Below are positions 44,069 to 52,947 of a stretch of DNA of 64,000 nucleotides, one piece after another. This stretch comes from an uncultured Paracoccaceae bacterium. GTDB taxonomy: Bacteria; Pseudomonadota; Alphaproteobacteria; Rhodobacterales; Rhodobacteraceae. The stretch spans positions 347,363 to 411,362 of the forward strand of contig CANMAI010000002.1 in the NCBI GenBank assembly GCA_947495795.1, written 5' to 3'. Every line of letters begins with the position of its first letter. Position 1 is the first letter of the stretch. Position numbers and translations under genes: made by a program. The notes beneath the pieces were generated by a model, which worked only from the letters and a program-made list of their open reading frames with translations, had not been told where the DNA came from and ran no database searches.

Positions 44069-45202
44069 ATGGAAGAGAAAATCCGGATCAACCGGGGCCT
44101 CAAGGGCGTCTACTTTGAGCGGTCGGAGATCAGCGATATTGACGGGGCGGCGGGCAAGCTCACCTATCGCGGCTATTCCATCCACGATCTCGCCACGCAA
44201 TCGACCTTCGAGGAAACGGCCTATCTCCTGATCCACGGCACGTTGCCAAACTCCACGGAACTTGCAGCCTTCGACGCCCAACTCAAGGCCGCTCGCACGC
44301 TGCCCACAGAGATCTATGCCATCATCGAGGCGACCGCCGCAGGCCACCCGATGGATGTGCTCCGCACCGCAGTATCCGCGCTCGCAGCACTAGAACCCGA
44401 CAGCCAGAAGGTGAGTGAGGAGGACTTCATCACCAACGGTCTCCGTCTCACCTCCCAGATCCCGATGATCGTCGCGGCGCACGAGCATATCCGCAACGGC
44501 CGCAAACCCGTGCCAGCGGATCCGGATCTTTCCCACGCCGCCAACTGGCTCTGGATGCTGAAGGGTGAGAAGCCCAGCGAAGATGCCGCCCGCCTCGCCG
44601 ATATCGACTTCATTCTCCACGCAGAACATGGCTCCAACGCGTCCAGCTTCGCCGCGCGCGTGACCGTGGGGACGGAGGCGAATTTCCACGCGGCCTGCGT
44701 CACGGCACTCTCCACTCTCTCTGGCCCGGCGCATGGCGGTGCTGCCGAAGACGTCATGAAAATGGTGGAGGAGATCGGCACCCCCGAAAACGCCGCCGCC
44801 TATGTCAAGGCCAAGCGCGCCAACCGGGAACCCGTCACAGGCTTCGGCCACCGCGTCTACCGGGCGGAAGACCCACGCGCCCGCCATATGCGCGAAGGCG
44901 TGCGCAAACTGGGCGAGGAGATGGGGGATCCAAGCTGGTTTCAGATCCTGCAGGCGGTGGTTGAAGCCATGCAGCCCTACGCCCGCCACGGCCTCAACGT
45001 GAATGTCGATTTCTATTCCGGTGCGATCTACCAACTCCACGGTATCCCGATGGATCTCTACGTCCCGATCTTCGCGATCGGCCGCGTGCCGGGCTGGACG
45101 ATCCAATGCGTCGAGCAACTTCGCGGCAACATTCTCATCCGCCCGCTCACACTCTATACCGGCGCGGACGATCAGGAATACGTGCCAATCGCGGATCGCT
45201 GA
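44069..45202 (+). CDS. citrate synthase family protein
   Basis: It encodes 377 residues, the short (citrate/2-methylcitrate) form; GGGAGAG precedes the ATG at 44069. Catalytic residues are visible: His in ILHAEHGSNASSF, His in LSGPAHGGAAEDVM and Asp in LNVNVDFYSGAIY. It condenses acetyl-CoA with oxaloacetate, or possibly a propionyl-CoA variant. The position after the taurine genes suggests it draws Pta-derived acetyl-CoA into the TCA cycle, but no prp genes are near to help decide citrate versus methylcitrate. It is divergent from pta with about 60 bp between starts. Confidence 0.9.
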   Translation: MEEKIRINRGLKGVYFERSEISDIDGAAGKLTYRGYSIHDLATQSTFEETAYLLIHGTLPNSTELAAFDAQLKAARTLPTEIYAIIEATAAGHPMDVLRTAVSALAALEPDSQKVSEEDFITNGLRLTSQIPMIVAAHEHIRNGRKPVPADPDLSHAANWLWMLKGEKPSEDAARLADIDFILHAEHGSNASSFAARVTVGTEANFHAACVTALSTLSGPAHGGAAEDVMKMVEEIGTPENAAAYVKAKRANREPVTGFGHRVYRAEDPRARHMREGVRKLGEEMGDPSWFQILQAVVEAMQPYARHGLNVNVDFYSGAIYQLHGIPMDLYVPIFAIGRVPGWTIQCVEQLRGNILIRPLTLYTGADDQEYVPIADR

Positions 45203-45331
45203 ATACGCAACGCTGCAACGGCCCAGCCCGTATCTGCGCAAAACCTCTCGCCCCGGGTGGAACGGATGCGGTGCAGCCGCGTTTGCTTTCAAAGCTTCCC
45301 CGGCAGGGCGGGCAGCGAAAGGTGATAAAAC

Positions 45332-45982
45332 GTGGCAGACGGCAGAGAAAACAGCCTTACCTATGCGGAACGCCCATACCTCCTTCTCTTCCTCGGGTGG
45401 CTTGGTATCCTCGGGTGCATTGCCCTGATTGTCGGCACAATCATCGCCCCGTTTTTCGTGCCCAACCATGATTGGGTCGCGGATACGATCAGCGATCTTG
45501 CCGCAGGCCCCTCCGAGATTGTCATGGATGTCTCCCTCTACGCCTTTGCCGCTGGCCTCGCGGCAACTGCCTTGGCGGCCTCCCACGCACATCTTGGCGG
45601 TGTCGGATGGTCCGCAGGTATCCTCTCGCTGGCAATACTCAGTGCTCTTGTCATCATAATAGGTGCCCGCAATGAATACGGCGATGGCGATGCGGACGGC
45701 GTGGTGATCCACATCTATCTCGTCTACGGCCTCGGCCTCTTCTTCCTCGCAGCCCCGCTCCTCATGGCGTCGGGCATCGGGCCGGATCACACATGGGCAA
45801 AACAAGCACTGATCGGCCTCGCAATTCTCTGGGCCCTCGCGTCCCCTGTCTTCCTCTTCCTGCCCACTTCGGTTGATGGCCTGTATGAACGCGCGCTGGG
45901 TATCATTTCCTGCGGCATTATCGTTGTCCTCTGCGCTGTTTTCATCACGCGGGGGCGGCACGCACAGGCCGCTCGGTCCTGA
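45332..45982 (+). CDS. DUF998-like membrane protein
   Basis: Membrane protein of 216 residues with six predicted helices, starting at a GTG with AAAGGTG upstream. The DUF998-like signature is PNHDWVADTISDLAAGPSEIVMD (about 45-67) after the first helix, then conserved acidic loop ARNEYGDGDADG. The function of this family is unknown. It overlaps the following small gene by 1 bp, so the two are probably coupled. Confidence 0.75.
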   Translation: MADGRENSLTYAERPYLLLFLGWLGILGCIALIVGTIIAPFFVPNHDWVADTISDLAAGPSEIVMDVSLYAFAAGLAATALAASHAHLGGVGWSAGILSLAILSALVIIIGARNEYGDGDADGVVIHIYLVYGLGLFFLAAPLLMASGIGPDHTWAKQALIGLAILWALASPVFLFLPTSVDGLYERALGIISCGIIVVLCAVFITRGRHAQAARS

Positions 45983-46353
45983 TGGCCCTCCTGATCGTCG
46001 CCGCCAATACTGTCGCAGCAGTCGCCGCTATAATCCTTCTGGTCCGTCTCAACGGTCTCAGATCCTTCTCCAAGATGTCGAGCTTCGATTTCGCGCTGAC
46101 CGTCGCCGCAGCCTCTATCCTTGCCACCATGATGACGACCACGAAATCTCCAGCACCAGAGCTTCTGGCCTTCTTGGCGCTCTTCCTCTCCCGCTACGCC
46201 ATTTCGCTAACACGCCAATGTTTCCGCGGGGCCGAGCGACTGACAGACACCCCACCGCTTCTCCTGATGTATGAAGGCGTCCTGCACGGCGAAACACTTG
46301 ACGATGATTTGCTGAAGGGCGTCTCATGGGGAAAGGAGACCGCTCCCGGTTGA
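45982..46353 (+). CDS. short YetF/DUF421-like membrane protein, possibly truncated
   Basis: It encodes 123 residues. Three hydrophobic segments and SSFDFALTVAAASILATMM (about 33-51) match the N-terminal core of YetF/DUF421 proteins, then PPLLLMYEGVLHGETLDDDLLKGVSW resembles the beginning of the YetF soluble domain. It stops shortly after, where YetF proteins continue for tens of residues, so it may be a short variant or a C-terminally truncated gene. It is coupled to the DUF998-like gene. Confidence 0.6.
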   Translation: MALLIVAANTVAAVAAIILLVRLNGLRSFSKMSSFDFALTVAAASILATMMTTTKSPAPELLAFLALFLSRYAISLTRQCFRGAERLTDTPPLLLMYEGVLHGETLDDDLLKGVSWGKETAPG

Positions 46354-46396
46354 TGGAAGATGTGGCGCCGGGGGGGCGTACAAGAGGATAAACCGC

Positions 46397-46425
46397 AATT
46401 GAAAAAAACTTGCAAATTTTCAATT
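46397..46425. promoter_or_regulatory. inverted-repeat operator candidate for the XRE-cupin regulator
   Basis: AATTGAAAA (46397-46405) and TTTTCAATT (46417-46425) form a perfect 9-bp inverted repeat with an 11-bp spacer, so half-site centres are 20 bp apart, about two helical turns. It lies 37 bp before the regulator ATG in a tract far more AT-rich than its surroundings. Autoregulation is the simplest reading. Confidence 0.6.
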
Positions 46426-46461
46426 TTGTGAAATCCTCGGGCAACTCTTCAGGATTGCCCA

Positions 46462-47043
46462 ATGCACAAAGCCACCTCAAGTTCCGAATCTCTGGCCGAA
46501 GCACTCGGCGCAGATATCCGTGCGCTCCGCAAATCGCGCAGCCTCACCCTCAACCAACTGGCCAGCACGCTCAACCGCTCCACCGCATGGCTCTCACATG
46601 TGGAGCGGGGGCAGATCGATGCGGGCATTTCCGATCTCAAAACAATCGCGCAAATCTTTGATCTCCCCGTCTCTTTCTTCTTCCGCAACGATGAGGCCCC
46701 GGCGCGCGAACGTGGCCAGATCGTCCGCGCGCGGCACCGCACTGAGATAGGAAACCGCGCCGAGGGCCTCACAGAGGAACTTCTCTCGCCCGATCTTAAC
46801 CACCCGTTCGAGATGATCCGCTCCACCTTCCAGCCCGGCTCGGAAAGCGGCATCGTTCCCGCCCGTGCTACGGAGGAGGGCGGTTACGTGGTTGAGGGTG
46901 AACTCCACCTCTGGATTGGTACCAACCGCCACCACCTCAAGGCCGGAGACAGCTTCCACTTCGCCCGCCAGCCCTACCGTTGGAAGAACCCCGGCACCAA
47001 ACCCGCGATCCTCGTCTGGATCGTCTCACCCCCGATTTACTAG
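46462..47043 (+). CDS. XRE-family regulator with C-terminal cupin domain
   Basis: Regulator of 193 residues. The HTH_3 domain is residues 9-65 (LTLNQLASTLNRSTAWLSHVERG), and a Cupin_2 sensor occupies about 110-190 (EEGGYVVEGELHLWIG, LKAGDSFHFARQPYRW). Proteins of this architecture (PuuR-like) usually control amine or amino-acid catabolism and bind a small ligand in the cupin. The gene is 9 bp upstream of the first flavoprotein gene, so it most likely regulates the two oxidoreductases. Confidence 0.92.
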   Translation: MHKATSSSESLAEALGADIRALRKSRSLTLNQLASTLNRSTAWLSHVERGQIDAGISDLKTIAQIFDLPVSFFFRNDEAPARERGQIVRARHRTEIGNRAEGLTEELLSPDLNHPFEMIRSTFQPGSESGIVPARATEEGGYVVEGELHLWIGTNRHHLKAGDSFHFARQPYRWKNPGTKPAILVWIVSPPIY

Positions 47044-47052
47044 GAGGCCCCC

Positions 47053-49497
47053 ATGGCAGATTTCCCCACCACAGCCCGCGTCGTCATCATCGGCGGTGGT
47101 GCCGTCGGCACCTCCTGCCTCTACCACCTTGCCCTCGCGGGCTGGTCCGACTGCGTGCTCTTGGAGAAAAACGAACTCACCGCAGGCTCCACCTGGCATG
47201 CGGCAGGCAACATTCCCAACTTTTCAGCCTCATGGGCCGTGATGAACATGCAGCGCTACGGAACGGAGCTTTACCGCCGCATCGGCGAAGAGGTGGATTA
47301 CCCGCTCAACTACAACGTCACCGGTTCCATCCGTCTCGCCCATTCCAAGGAGCGCATGATGGAGTTTGAACGCGCGAAAAGCATGGCCAAATATCAGGGC
47401 CTCACCTTCGATATGTGCACGAACGAAGATCTGAAGAGCTGGTATCCCTTCATGGAAACCCACGATCTCGAAGGCGGCCTCTACGACCCTACCGATGGAG
47501 ACATGGACCCGGCCCAGATCACCCAGGCCTACGCCAAGGGCGCGCGTGAGAAGGGCGCACAAATCCTGCGCTTCACGCCTGCCACTGGTGTGCGCCGTGA
47601 AAACGGCGAGTGGATCGTGGAGACGGAGAAGGGCGAAATCCGCTGCGAATACATGGTCAACGCCGCAGGCTACTACGCGCAGCGCGTCGGCGAATGGTTC
47701 AAGCCCTATGGCGGCCGCACCGTACCGATGATGGTCATGTCTCACCAGTACATGCTGACGGACGAGATCCCCGAGATCGAATCTTTCACCAAGGAAAACG
47801 GCGGCAAGCTCCCCCTTTTGCGGGATGTGGATAGCTCCTACTACCTTCGCCAGGAGAAAACCGGCCTTAACCTCGGCCCCTATGAGCGCAACTGCAAGGG
47901 CCATTGGATGAGCCCTGACGATCCGATGCCGGATGATTTCAGCTTCCAGCTCTACCCCGATGATCTTGATCGTCTGGAATGGTATATCGAAGATGCCATG
48001 GCCCGCGTGCCCATCCTCGGCCAAAGCGGCATCAACAAGGTCATTAACGGCCCGATCCCCTATTCCCCCGATGGCAACCCCCTTATCGGCCCCATGCCCG
48101 GCGTGCCAAACGCGTTCGAGGCCTGCGTCTTCACCTTCGGCATCGCCCAATCCGGTGGTGCGGGCAAGGTGCTTGCCGAATGGGTCACCGAAGGCAGCAC
48201 GGAATGGGATATGTGGGCCACTGACCCTCGCCGCTTCACGGCCCATGCCGATCAGGATTACACGAACCAGAAAGGCATGGAGGTCTATGGCCACGAATAC
48301 GCCATGCACTTTCCGCATCACGAATGGCCCGCAGGCCGCGATAAAAAGCTCTCCCCGGTTCACGAGAAGATCGTCGAGCAGGGCGGCGTAATGGGCGCGT
48401 ATAACGGCTGGGAACGCGCCAACTGGTTCGCCAAGGAGGGGGACGACACCTCCGAGGAAAGCACCCAAACCTGGGGCCGCTCCGGCCCGTGGGAGCAGCG
48501 CATCCGGCAGGAGGTCGAAGCCGTCTCAACGGGCGTGGGCGTCCTCGATCTTCCGGGCTTCTCCCGCTTCAGCCTCTCAGGCGAAGGTGCCGCAGAATGG
48601 CTGCGCACCCGCATCGCCGGTGCACTTCCCAAGGCAGGCCGCATGACGCTTGGCTACTTCCCCGATGCGCGTGGCCGCATCGTCACCGAAATGTCGCTGA
48701 TCCGTCACGCCGAAGATCACTTCACCCTGATCACCGCAGCCCCCGCACAATGGCACGACTTCGAGCTTCTGAAAGCAACGCTCGCCGAAGGCCTCTCCCT
48801 CACGGACCATACGGAAGAGATCTCCACGCTCATCCTCTCTGGCCCAAAAGCGAGAGACCTGCTCGCACCCCTGACAGACGCCGATCTCTCCCTAGGCTGG
48901 CTCACCCACCAAAACGCGAATGTAGCAGGCAAACCGGCCATGCTCCCCCGCGTCTCCTTCGCCGGAGAACTCGGTTGGGAAATCCACGCCGCCTGCGCAG
49001 ACATCCCCACAATTTACGCGGCGGTCATCGGGGCAGGGGCCACGCCCTTCGGCATGTACGCCCTCAATTCCATGCGGATCGAAAAGGGCTACCGCGCCTG
49101 GAAGGGGGATCTCTCCACCGACTACTCCCTTCTCGAAGGCGGGTTGGAACGGTTCATCCGTTTCGACAAGCCGCAGGATTTCCCCGGCAAGGCCGCTCTC
49201 CTCAACGAGAAGCAGCAGGGCAGCAAAAAATCCTTCGCGCTCCTCACCGTCGAGGCGAATGGCTGCGACGCCCCCTACATGTCGAACCTCTACAAGGGCG
49301 ATGATATCGTCGGCGAAACCACCTCCGGTGCATTCGGTTACCGCACCGGAAAATCCATAGCGCTGGCTATGCTCCGCCCCGATCTCAACACGCCCGGCAC
49401 CCGTCTTGAGGTGGAGATCTTCGGCCAGCGCGTGCCAGCTGAGGTGCAGCCCGATGGCCCCCTCTACGATCCGGAAAATGCGAGGCTGCGGGCATGA
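47053..49497 (+). CDS. dimethylglycine/sarcosine dehydrogenase-like FAD-GcvT protein (first)
   Basis: Oxidoreductase of 814 residues. The dinucleotide fold is VVIIGGGAVGTSCLYHL (10-26), and TAGSTWHAAGN (43-53) holds His49 in the position that carries covalent FAD in this family. A DAO domain runs to about 370, an FAO_M-type linker follows, and a GCV_T folate domain occupies about 430-800 (ALNSMRIEKGYRAWKGDLS near 680). It should demethylate a secondary or tertiary N-methyl amino acid, passing the one-carbon unit to tetrahydrofolate. The exact substrate (dimethylglycine, sarcosine or another) is not readable. The downstream paralogue has the same architecture. Confidence 0.9.
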   Translation: MADFPTTARVVIIGGGAVGTSCLYHLALAGWSDCVLLEKNELTAGSTWHAAGNIPNFSASWAVMNMQRYGTELYRRIGEEVDYPLNYNVTGSIRLAHSKERMMEFERAKSMAKYQGLTFDMCTNEDLKSWYPFMETHDLEGGLYDPTDGDMDPAQITQAYAKGAREKGAQILRFTPATGVRRENGEWIVETEKGEIRCEYMVNAAGYYAQRVGEWFKPYGGRTVPMMVMSHQYMLTDEIPEIESFTKENGGKLPLLRDVDSSYYLRQEKTGLNLGPYERNCKGHWMSPDDPMPDDFSFQLYPDDLDRLEWYIEDAMARVPILGQSGINKVINGPIPYSPDGNPLIGPMPGVPNAFEACVFTFGIAQSGGAGKVLAEWVTEGSTEWDMWATDPRRFTAHADQDYTNQKGMEVYGHEYAMHFPHHEWPAGRDKKLSPVHEKIVEQGGVMGAYNGWERANWFAKEGDDTSEESTQTWGRSGPWEQRIRQEVEAVSTGVGVLDLPGFSRFSLSGEGAAEWLRTRIAGALPKAGRMTLGYFPDARGRIVTEMSLIRHAEDHFTLITAAPAQWHDFELLKATLAEGLSLTDHTEEISTLILSGPKARDLLAPLTDADLSLGWLTHQNANVAGKPAMLPRVSFAGELGWEIHAACADIPTIYAAVIGAGATPFGMYALNSMRIEKGYRAWKGDLSTDYSLLEGGLERFIRFDKPQDFPGKAALLNEKQQGSKKSFALLTVEANGCDAPYMSNLYKGDDIVGETTSGAFGYRTGKSIALAMLRPDLNTPGTRLEVEIFGQRVPAEVQPDGPLYDPENARLRA

Positions 49498-49520
49498 ATA
49501 CCCGACAAAACAAGTCACAT

Positions 49521-49553
49521 TACCAAACCCGTACCGAACCCGTACCAAACCCA
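49521..49553. repeat. three 11-bp tandem repeats between the flavoprotein genes
   Basis: TACCAAACCCG (49521-49531), TACCGAACCCG (49532-49542) and TACCAAACCCA (49543-49553) are tandem copies differing by one base each. They occupy the centre of the 73-bp gap between the two paralogues. The period is close to one helical turn. Their role is unknown. Confidence 0.85.
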
Positions 49554-49570
49554 GCCTCAGGATTCCGCCC

Positions 49571-52012
49571 ATGAGCCTCCCTCAAAAAGCCCGCGTCGTC
49601 ATCATCGGTGGCGGCGTCTCCGGCTGTTCTGTCGCCTACCACCTCACCAAGCTCGGCTGGGAAGATGTGGTGCTCTTGGAGCGCAAGCAGCTTACCTGCG
49701 GCACCACATGGCATGCAGCAGGGCTGATCGGCCAACTCCGAAGCTCCAAAAACCAGACGCAACTGGCCCGCTACAGCGCTGATTTATATATGAAATTAGA
49801 AGAAGAGACGGGTATTTCGACCGGTATGCGGCAGAACGGTTCCATCACCGTGGCGCTCACCGAAGCACGCCGCGAAGAAATCCTCCGCCAGGCCAGTCTC
49901 GCCCGCGCGTTTGATGTGGAAGTATCTGAAATATCAACAGAAAAGTTGATAGGCCTCTACCCCCATATCAACCCGGATGGCGTCACAGGCGCTGTCCATC
50001 TCCCCAAGGATGGCCAGGCCGACCCGGCCAATATCGCCCTCGCACTTGCGAAGGGCGCCAAGCAACGCGGTGCGAAGTTCCATGAGCACACCAAGGTGCT
50101 GGAAGTCCTGCAAAACGGCTCCCAAGTCACTGGAGTCAAATGGAAAAAGGGCGAGGAGGAAGGCATCATCGAAGCCGATCTCGTCGTCAATTGCGGCGGT
50201 ATGTGGGCGCGAGATTTCGCTGCCCGGAACAACGTCGCCCTGCCGCTCCACGCCTGCGAACACTTCTACATCGTCACCGAAAGCATCAAGGGTCTCAAGC
50301 AGTTACCCGTTCTCAGGGTCCCGGACGAATGCGCCTACTACAAGGAAGATGCGGGCAAAATCCTCCTTGGCGCGTTTGAGCCCCGCGCCAAGCCGTGGGG
50401 GATGAAGGGAATCCCGGAAGACTTTGAATTCGATCAACTTCCCGAGGATTTCGACCATTTCGAACCCATCCTTGAACAGGCCATAAACCGCATGCCAATG
50501 CTGGCAGAGGCGGGCATCCACACCTTTTTCAACGGTCCCGAAAGCTTCACCCCTGATGATCGCTACTACCTCGGCGAAGCCCCAAATCTGCGCGGCTACT
50601 GGGTCGCCGCAGGCTATAATTCCATCGGCATCGTCAGTTCCGGCGGCGCAGGCATGGCCCTCGCACAATGGATGAACGATGGCGAAGCCCCTTTCGATCT
50701 CTGGGAGTCCGATATCCGCCGTGTCCAGCCTTTTCAGAAGAATCGCAAGTACTTAACCGAACGCGTTAGCGAAACTCTCGGCCTCCTCTACGCCGATCAT
50801 TACCCCTACCGCCAGTTCGAAACTGCCCGCGGCATCCGCCGTTCCCCCCTTCACGAAAGCCTCAAGACCCTTGGGGCAGCCTTCGGCGAAACCGCAGGCT
50901 GGGAACGGGCCAATTGGTTTGCCAAACCGGGCGAGCGCGCCAACTACGAATATGCCTGGGGCCCGCAAAACTGGTTTGAAAATCAACGGCTTGAGCATCA
51001 GGCGATCCGCGAAGGGGCAGGGATCTACGATATGTCTTCCTTCGGCAAGCTCCGCGTCGAAGGCCGGGATGCGTGCAACTTTCTCAACCGCGTTTGCGGC
51101 AATCAGATGGATGTGCCAATCGGAAAAATTGTTTATACGCAGATGCTTAACCGACGCGGCGGCATAGAGGCAGACGTCACGATAACGCGCCTCTCGGAAA
51201 CCGAATTCCTCATGGTCGTTCCCGCCGCCACGGTGCAGCGCGATATGAACTGGCTCAAACGCCACGTCCAAGACGATTTCGCCGTGATCACAGACGTCAC
51301 TTCAGCCGAAGCTGTAATCTGCGTGATGGGCCCGGACAGCCGCAATATCCTCTCTGCCGTAACGCCACAAGATCTCACCAACGCAGCGCATCCGTTTGGA
51401 ATGATGCAGGAAATTGAACTGGGCCAAAGCCTCGCCCGTGCGCACCGCGTCACTTATGTCGGCGAGCTTGGGTGGGAACTCTACATGCCGACAGACCATG
51501 CAGCCCACATCTTCGAGACCATCTGGAACGCCGGTGAAAGTCGGGGCCTCAAACTTTGCGGCCTCCACGCAATGGATTCACTCCGCATCGAAAAGGGCTT
51601 CCGCCATTTCGGCCATGACATCACAGATGAAGATCATGTTCTGGAAGCAGGCCTCGGCTTCGCGGTAAAGACGGACAAGCCTGATTTTATTGGAAAAGAT
51701 GCCGTTCTCCGCCGACGTGAAGAGGGCCTCAAGACCCGTATGGTCCAGTTCCAGCTTACAGATCCAAAGGGGATGCTCTACCATCACGAACCGATCATTC
51801 GCGATGGTAAAATGGTCGGCTACCTTACCTCCGGCAACTACGGCCACACGCTCGGTGCCTCAATCGGCCTCGGGTATGTGCCGTGCAAGGGTGAAAGTGC
51901 AGCGGATCTACTCGAATCCAGCTACACCATTGAAATCGCGGGAAAACCATTTGAGGCATCGGCCTCTCTAAAGCCGCTCTACGATCCAAAATCGGAGCGC
52001 GTGAAAGTCTAG
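49571..52012 (+). CDS. dimethylglycine/sarcosine dehydrogenase-like FAD-GcvT protein (second)
   Basis: Oxidoreductase of 813 residues from the ATG at 49571; the frame is open further upstream but overlaps the previous gene and lacks homology. The fold signature is VVIIGGGVSGCSVAYHL (9-25), and LTCGTTWHAAG (41-51) holds the FAD-type His48. The C-terminal GCV_T domain contains GELGWELYMPTDHAAHIFE and MDSLRIEKGFRHFGHDI. It is colinear with the preceding protein but clearly diverged, so the two probably act on different methylated substrates or in sequence. Its 3' end overlaps the convergent AEC transporter by 4 bp. Confidence 0.9.
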   Translation: MSLPQKARVVIIGGGVSGCSVAYHLTKLGWEDVVLLERKQLTCGTTWHAAGLIGQLRSSKNQTQLARYSADLYMKLEEETGISTGMRQNGSITVALTEARREEILRQASLARAFDVEVSEISTEKLIGLYPHINPDGVTGAVHLPKDGQADPANIALALAKGAKQRGAKFHEHTKVLEVLQNGSQVTGVKWKKGEEEGIIEADLVVNCGGMWARDFAARNNVALPLHACEHFYIVTESIKGLKQLPVLRVPDECAYYKEDAGKILLGAFEPRAKPWGMKGIPEDFEFDQLPEDFDHFEPILEQAINRMPMLAEAGIHTFFNGPESFTPDDRYYLGEAPNLRGYWVAAGYNSIGIVSSGGAGMALAQWMNDGEAPFDLWESDIRRVQPFQKNRKYLTERVSETLGLLYADHYPYRQFETARGIRRSPLHESLKTLGAAFGETAGWERANWFAKPGERANYEYAWGPQNWFENQRLEHQAIREGAGIYDMSSFGKLRVEGRDACNFLNRVCGNQMDVPIGKIVYTQMLNRRGGIEADVTITRLSETEFLMVVPAATVQRDMNWLKRHVQDDFAVITDVTSAEAVICVMGPDSRNILSAVTPQDLTNAAHPFGMMQEIELGQSLARAHRVTYVGELGWELYMPTDHAAHIFETIWNAGESRGLKLCGLHAMDSLRIEKGFRHFGHDITDEDHVLEAGLGFAVKTDKPDFIGKDAVLRRREEGLKTRMVQFQLTDPKGMLYHHEPIIRDGKMVGYLTSGNYGHTLGASIGLGYVPCKGESAADLLESSYTIEIAGKPFEASASLKPLYDPKSERVKV

Positions 52013-52947
52013 AGCCCGTTCAGAATGCCGAGCCAGACAGACACGCTCAAAACGGAAACTGCGGTCGCGAGCAGCACGGTCGAGGCTGCCACATCCTCCG
52101 CCCGTTTGTAGAGCGTCGCAAAGACATAGGTGTTTACGCCAGGCGCCATGCTCGCCGTAAGCACCGCCGCGCGCACGAAATCCAGAGGCAATTCAAATAC
52201 ATAGTGGCTCAATAGAAACGCGATCCCCGGATGAAGCACCAACGAAAGTGTAGCCACCATGCCAGCTTCACCCAACGAGGCTCGCATCCGGTACCGCGTC
52301 AACACCCCCCCAAGCGCAAAGAGCGCCGTCGGCAGCGCCGCCCGAACAACCATATCTACCGCCGCCATCACCGTGCCCGGCAGCACCAAGCCGCTGAAAT
52401 TCCCGAGAAAACCAAGCGCCAGCCCGATCATCAGCGCATTCCGCACCACGGCCTGCAAAACCGCCCGCGCCGTCTCAATAGCCCCCCGCCCATCAGCCCG
52501 GCTGATCTCCATCACAGTGATCCCGAGGATGTAGCAAAACGGCGCATGGATCGCGACAATCGCAAAGGTCGCCGCCAGTACATCCGGGCCGAACGCACGA
52601 TCAACGATCGGCAGTCCGAGGATCACGGAATTGGAAAAAAGCGCCCCGAAGCCAATCGCCACAGCCTCGCCGGGCCGCCGCTTGAACAGCACGCGCGCAC
52701 CAAGAATACCAAGAAAAAACGCTACCGTATTGCCCGCATAGAAAGACGCCAGCAAGCGCGGATCGAACACAGCCCCAAGATCCAGTTGCAGCGCTGCCCG
52801 GAAGAGCAACACAGGGATCGCGATATGCTGCGTGAAATTCATCAGGGCATCAAGGTGCGGATCAGCAAAAAACTTTACCTTAACAGCAAGATAGCCAGCT
52901 CCGATCACAAGAAAGACGGGGATCACTACATCTAGAAGTGCAAGCAT
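52009..52947 (-). CDS. AEC-family (auxin efflux carrier-type) permease
   Basis: Membrane protein of 312 residues with about ten helices. The N-terminus LLDVVIPVFLVIGAGYLAVK and the Asn/Pro-rich break FTQHIAIPVLLFRAAL (about 38-53) are AEC hallmarks; the second repeat has GGVLTRYRMR and ASMAPGVNTYVFATLY. Bacterial AEC proteins export or import organic acids or malonate. It is convergent with the flavoprotein gene and directly followed by the MBL-fold gene with no gap, but a functional link to either is not evident. Confidence 0.9.
   Translation of the reverse strand: MLALLDVVIPVFLVIGAGYLAVKVKFFADPHLDALMNFTQHIAIPVLLFRAALQLDLGAVFDPRLLASFYAGNTVAFFLGILGARVLFKRRPGEAVAIGFGALFSNSVILGLPIVDRAFGPDVLAATFAIVAIHAPFCYILGITVMEISRADGRGAIETARAVLQAVVRNALMIGLALGFLGNFSGLVLPGTVMAAVDMVVRAALPTALFALGGVLTRYRMRASLGEAGMVATLSLVLHPGIAFLLSHYVFELPLDFVRAAVLTASMAPGVNTYVFATLYKRAEDVAASTVLLATAVSVLSVSVWLGILNGL

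Noticed and set aside
44390..45961. 523-codon frame antisense to the citrate synthase and DUF998-like genes
   Set aside because: It spans two well-supported genes on the other strand and contains no recognisable domain.
47230..48468. 412-codon frame antisense to the first flavoprotein
   Set aside because: Shadow of the FAD-GcvT gene, whose motifs are unambiguous.
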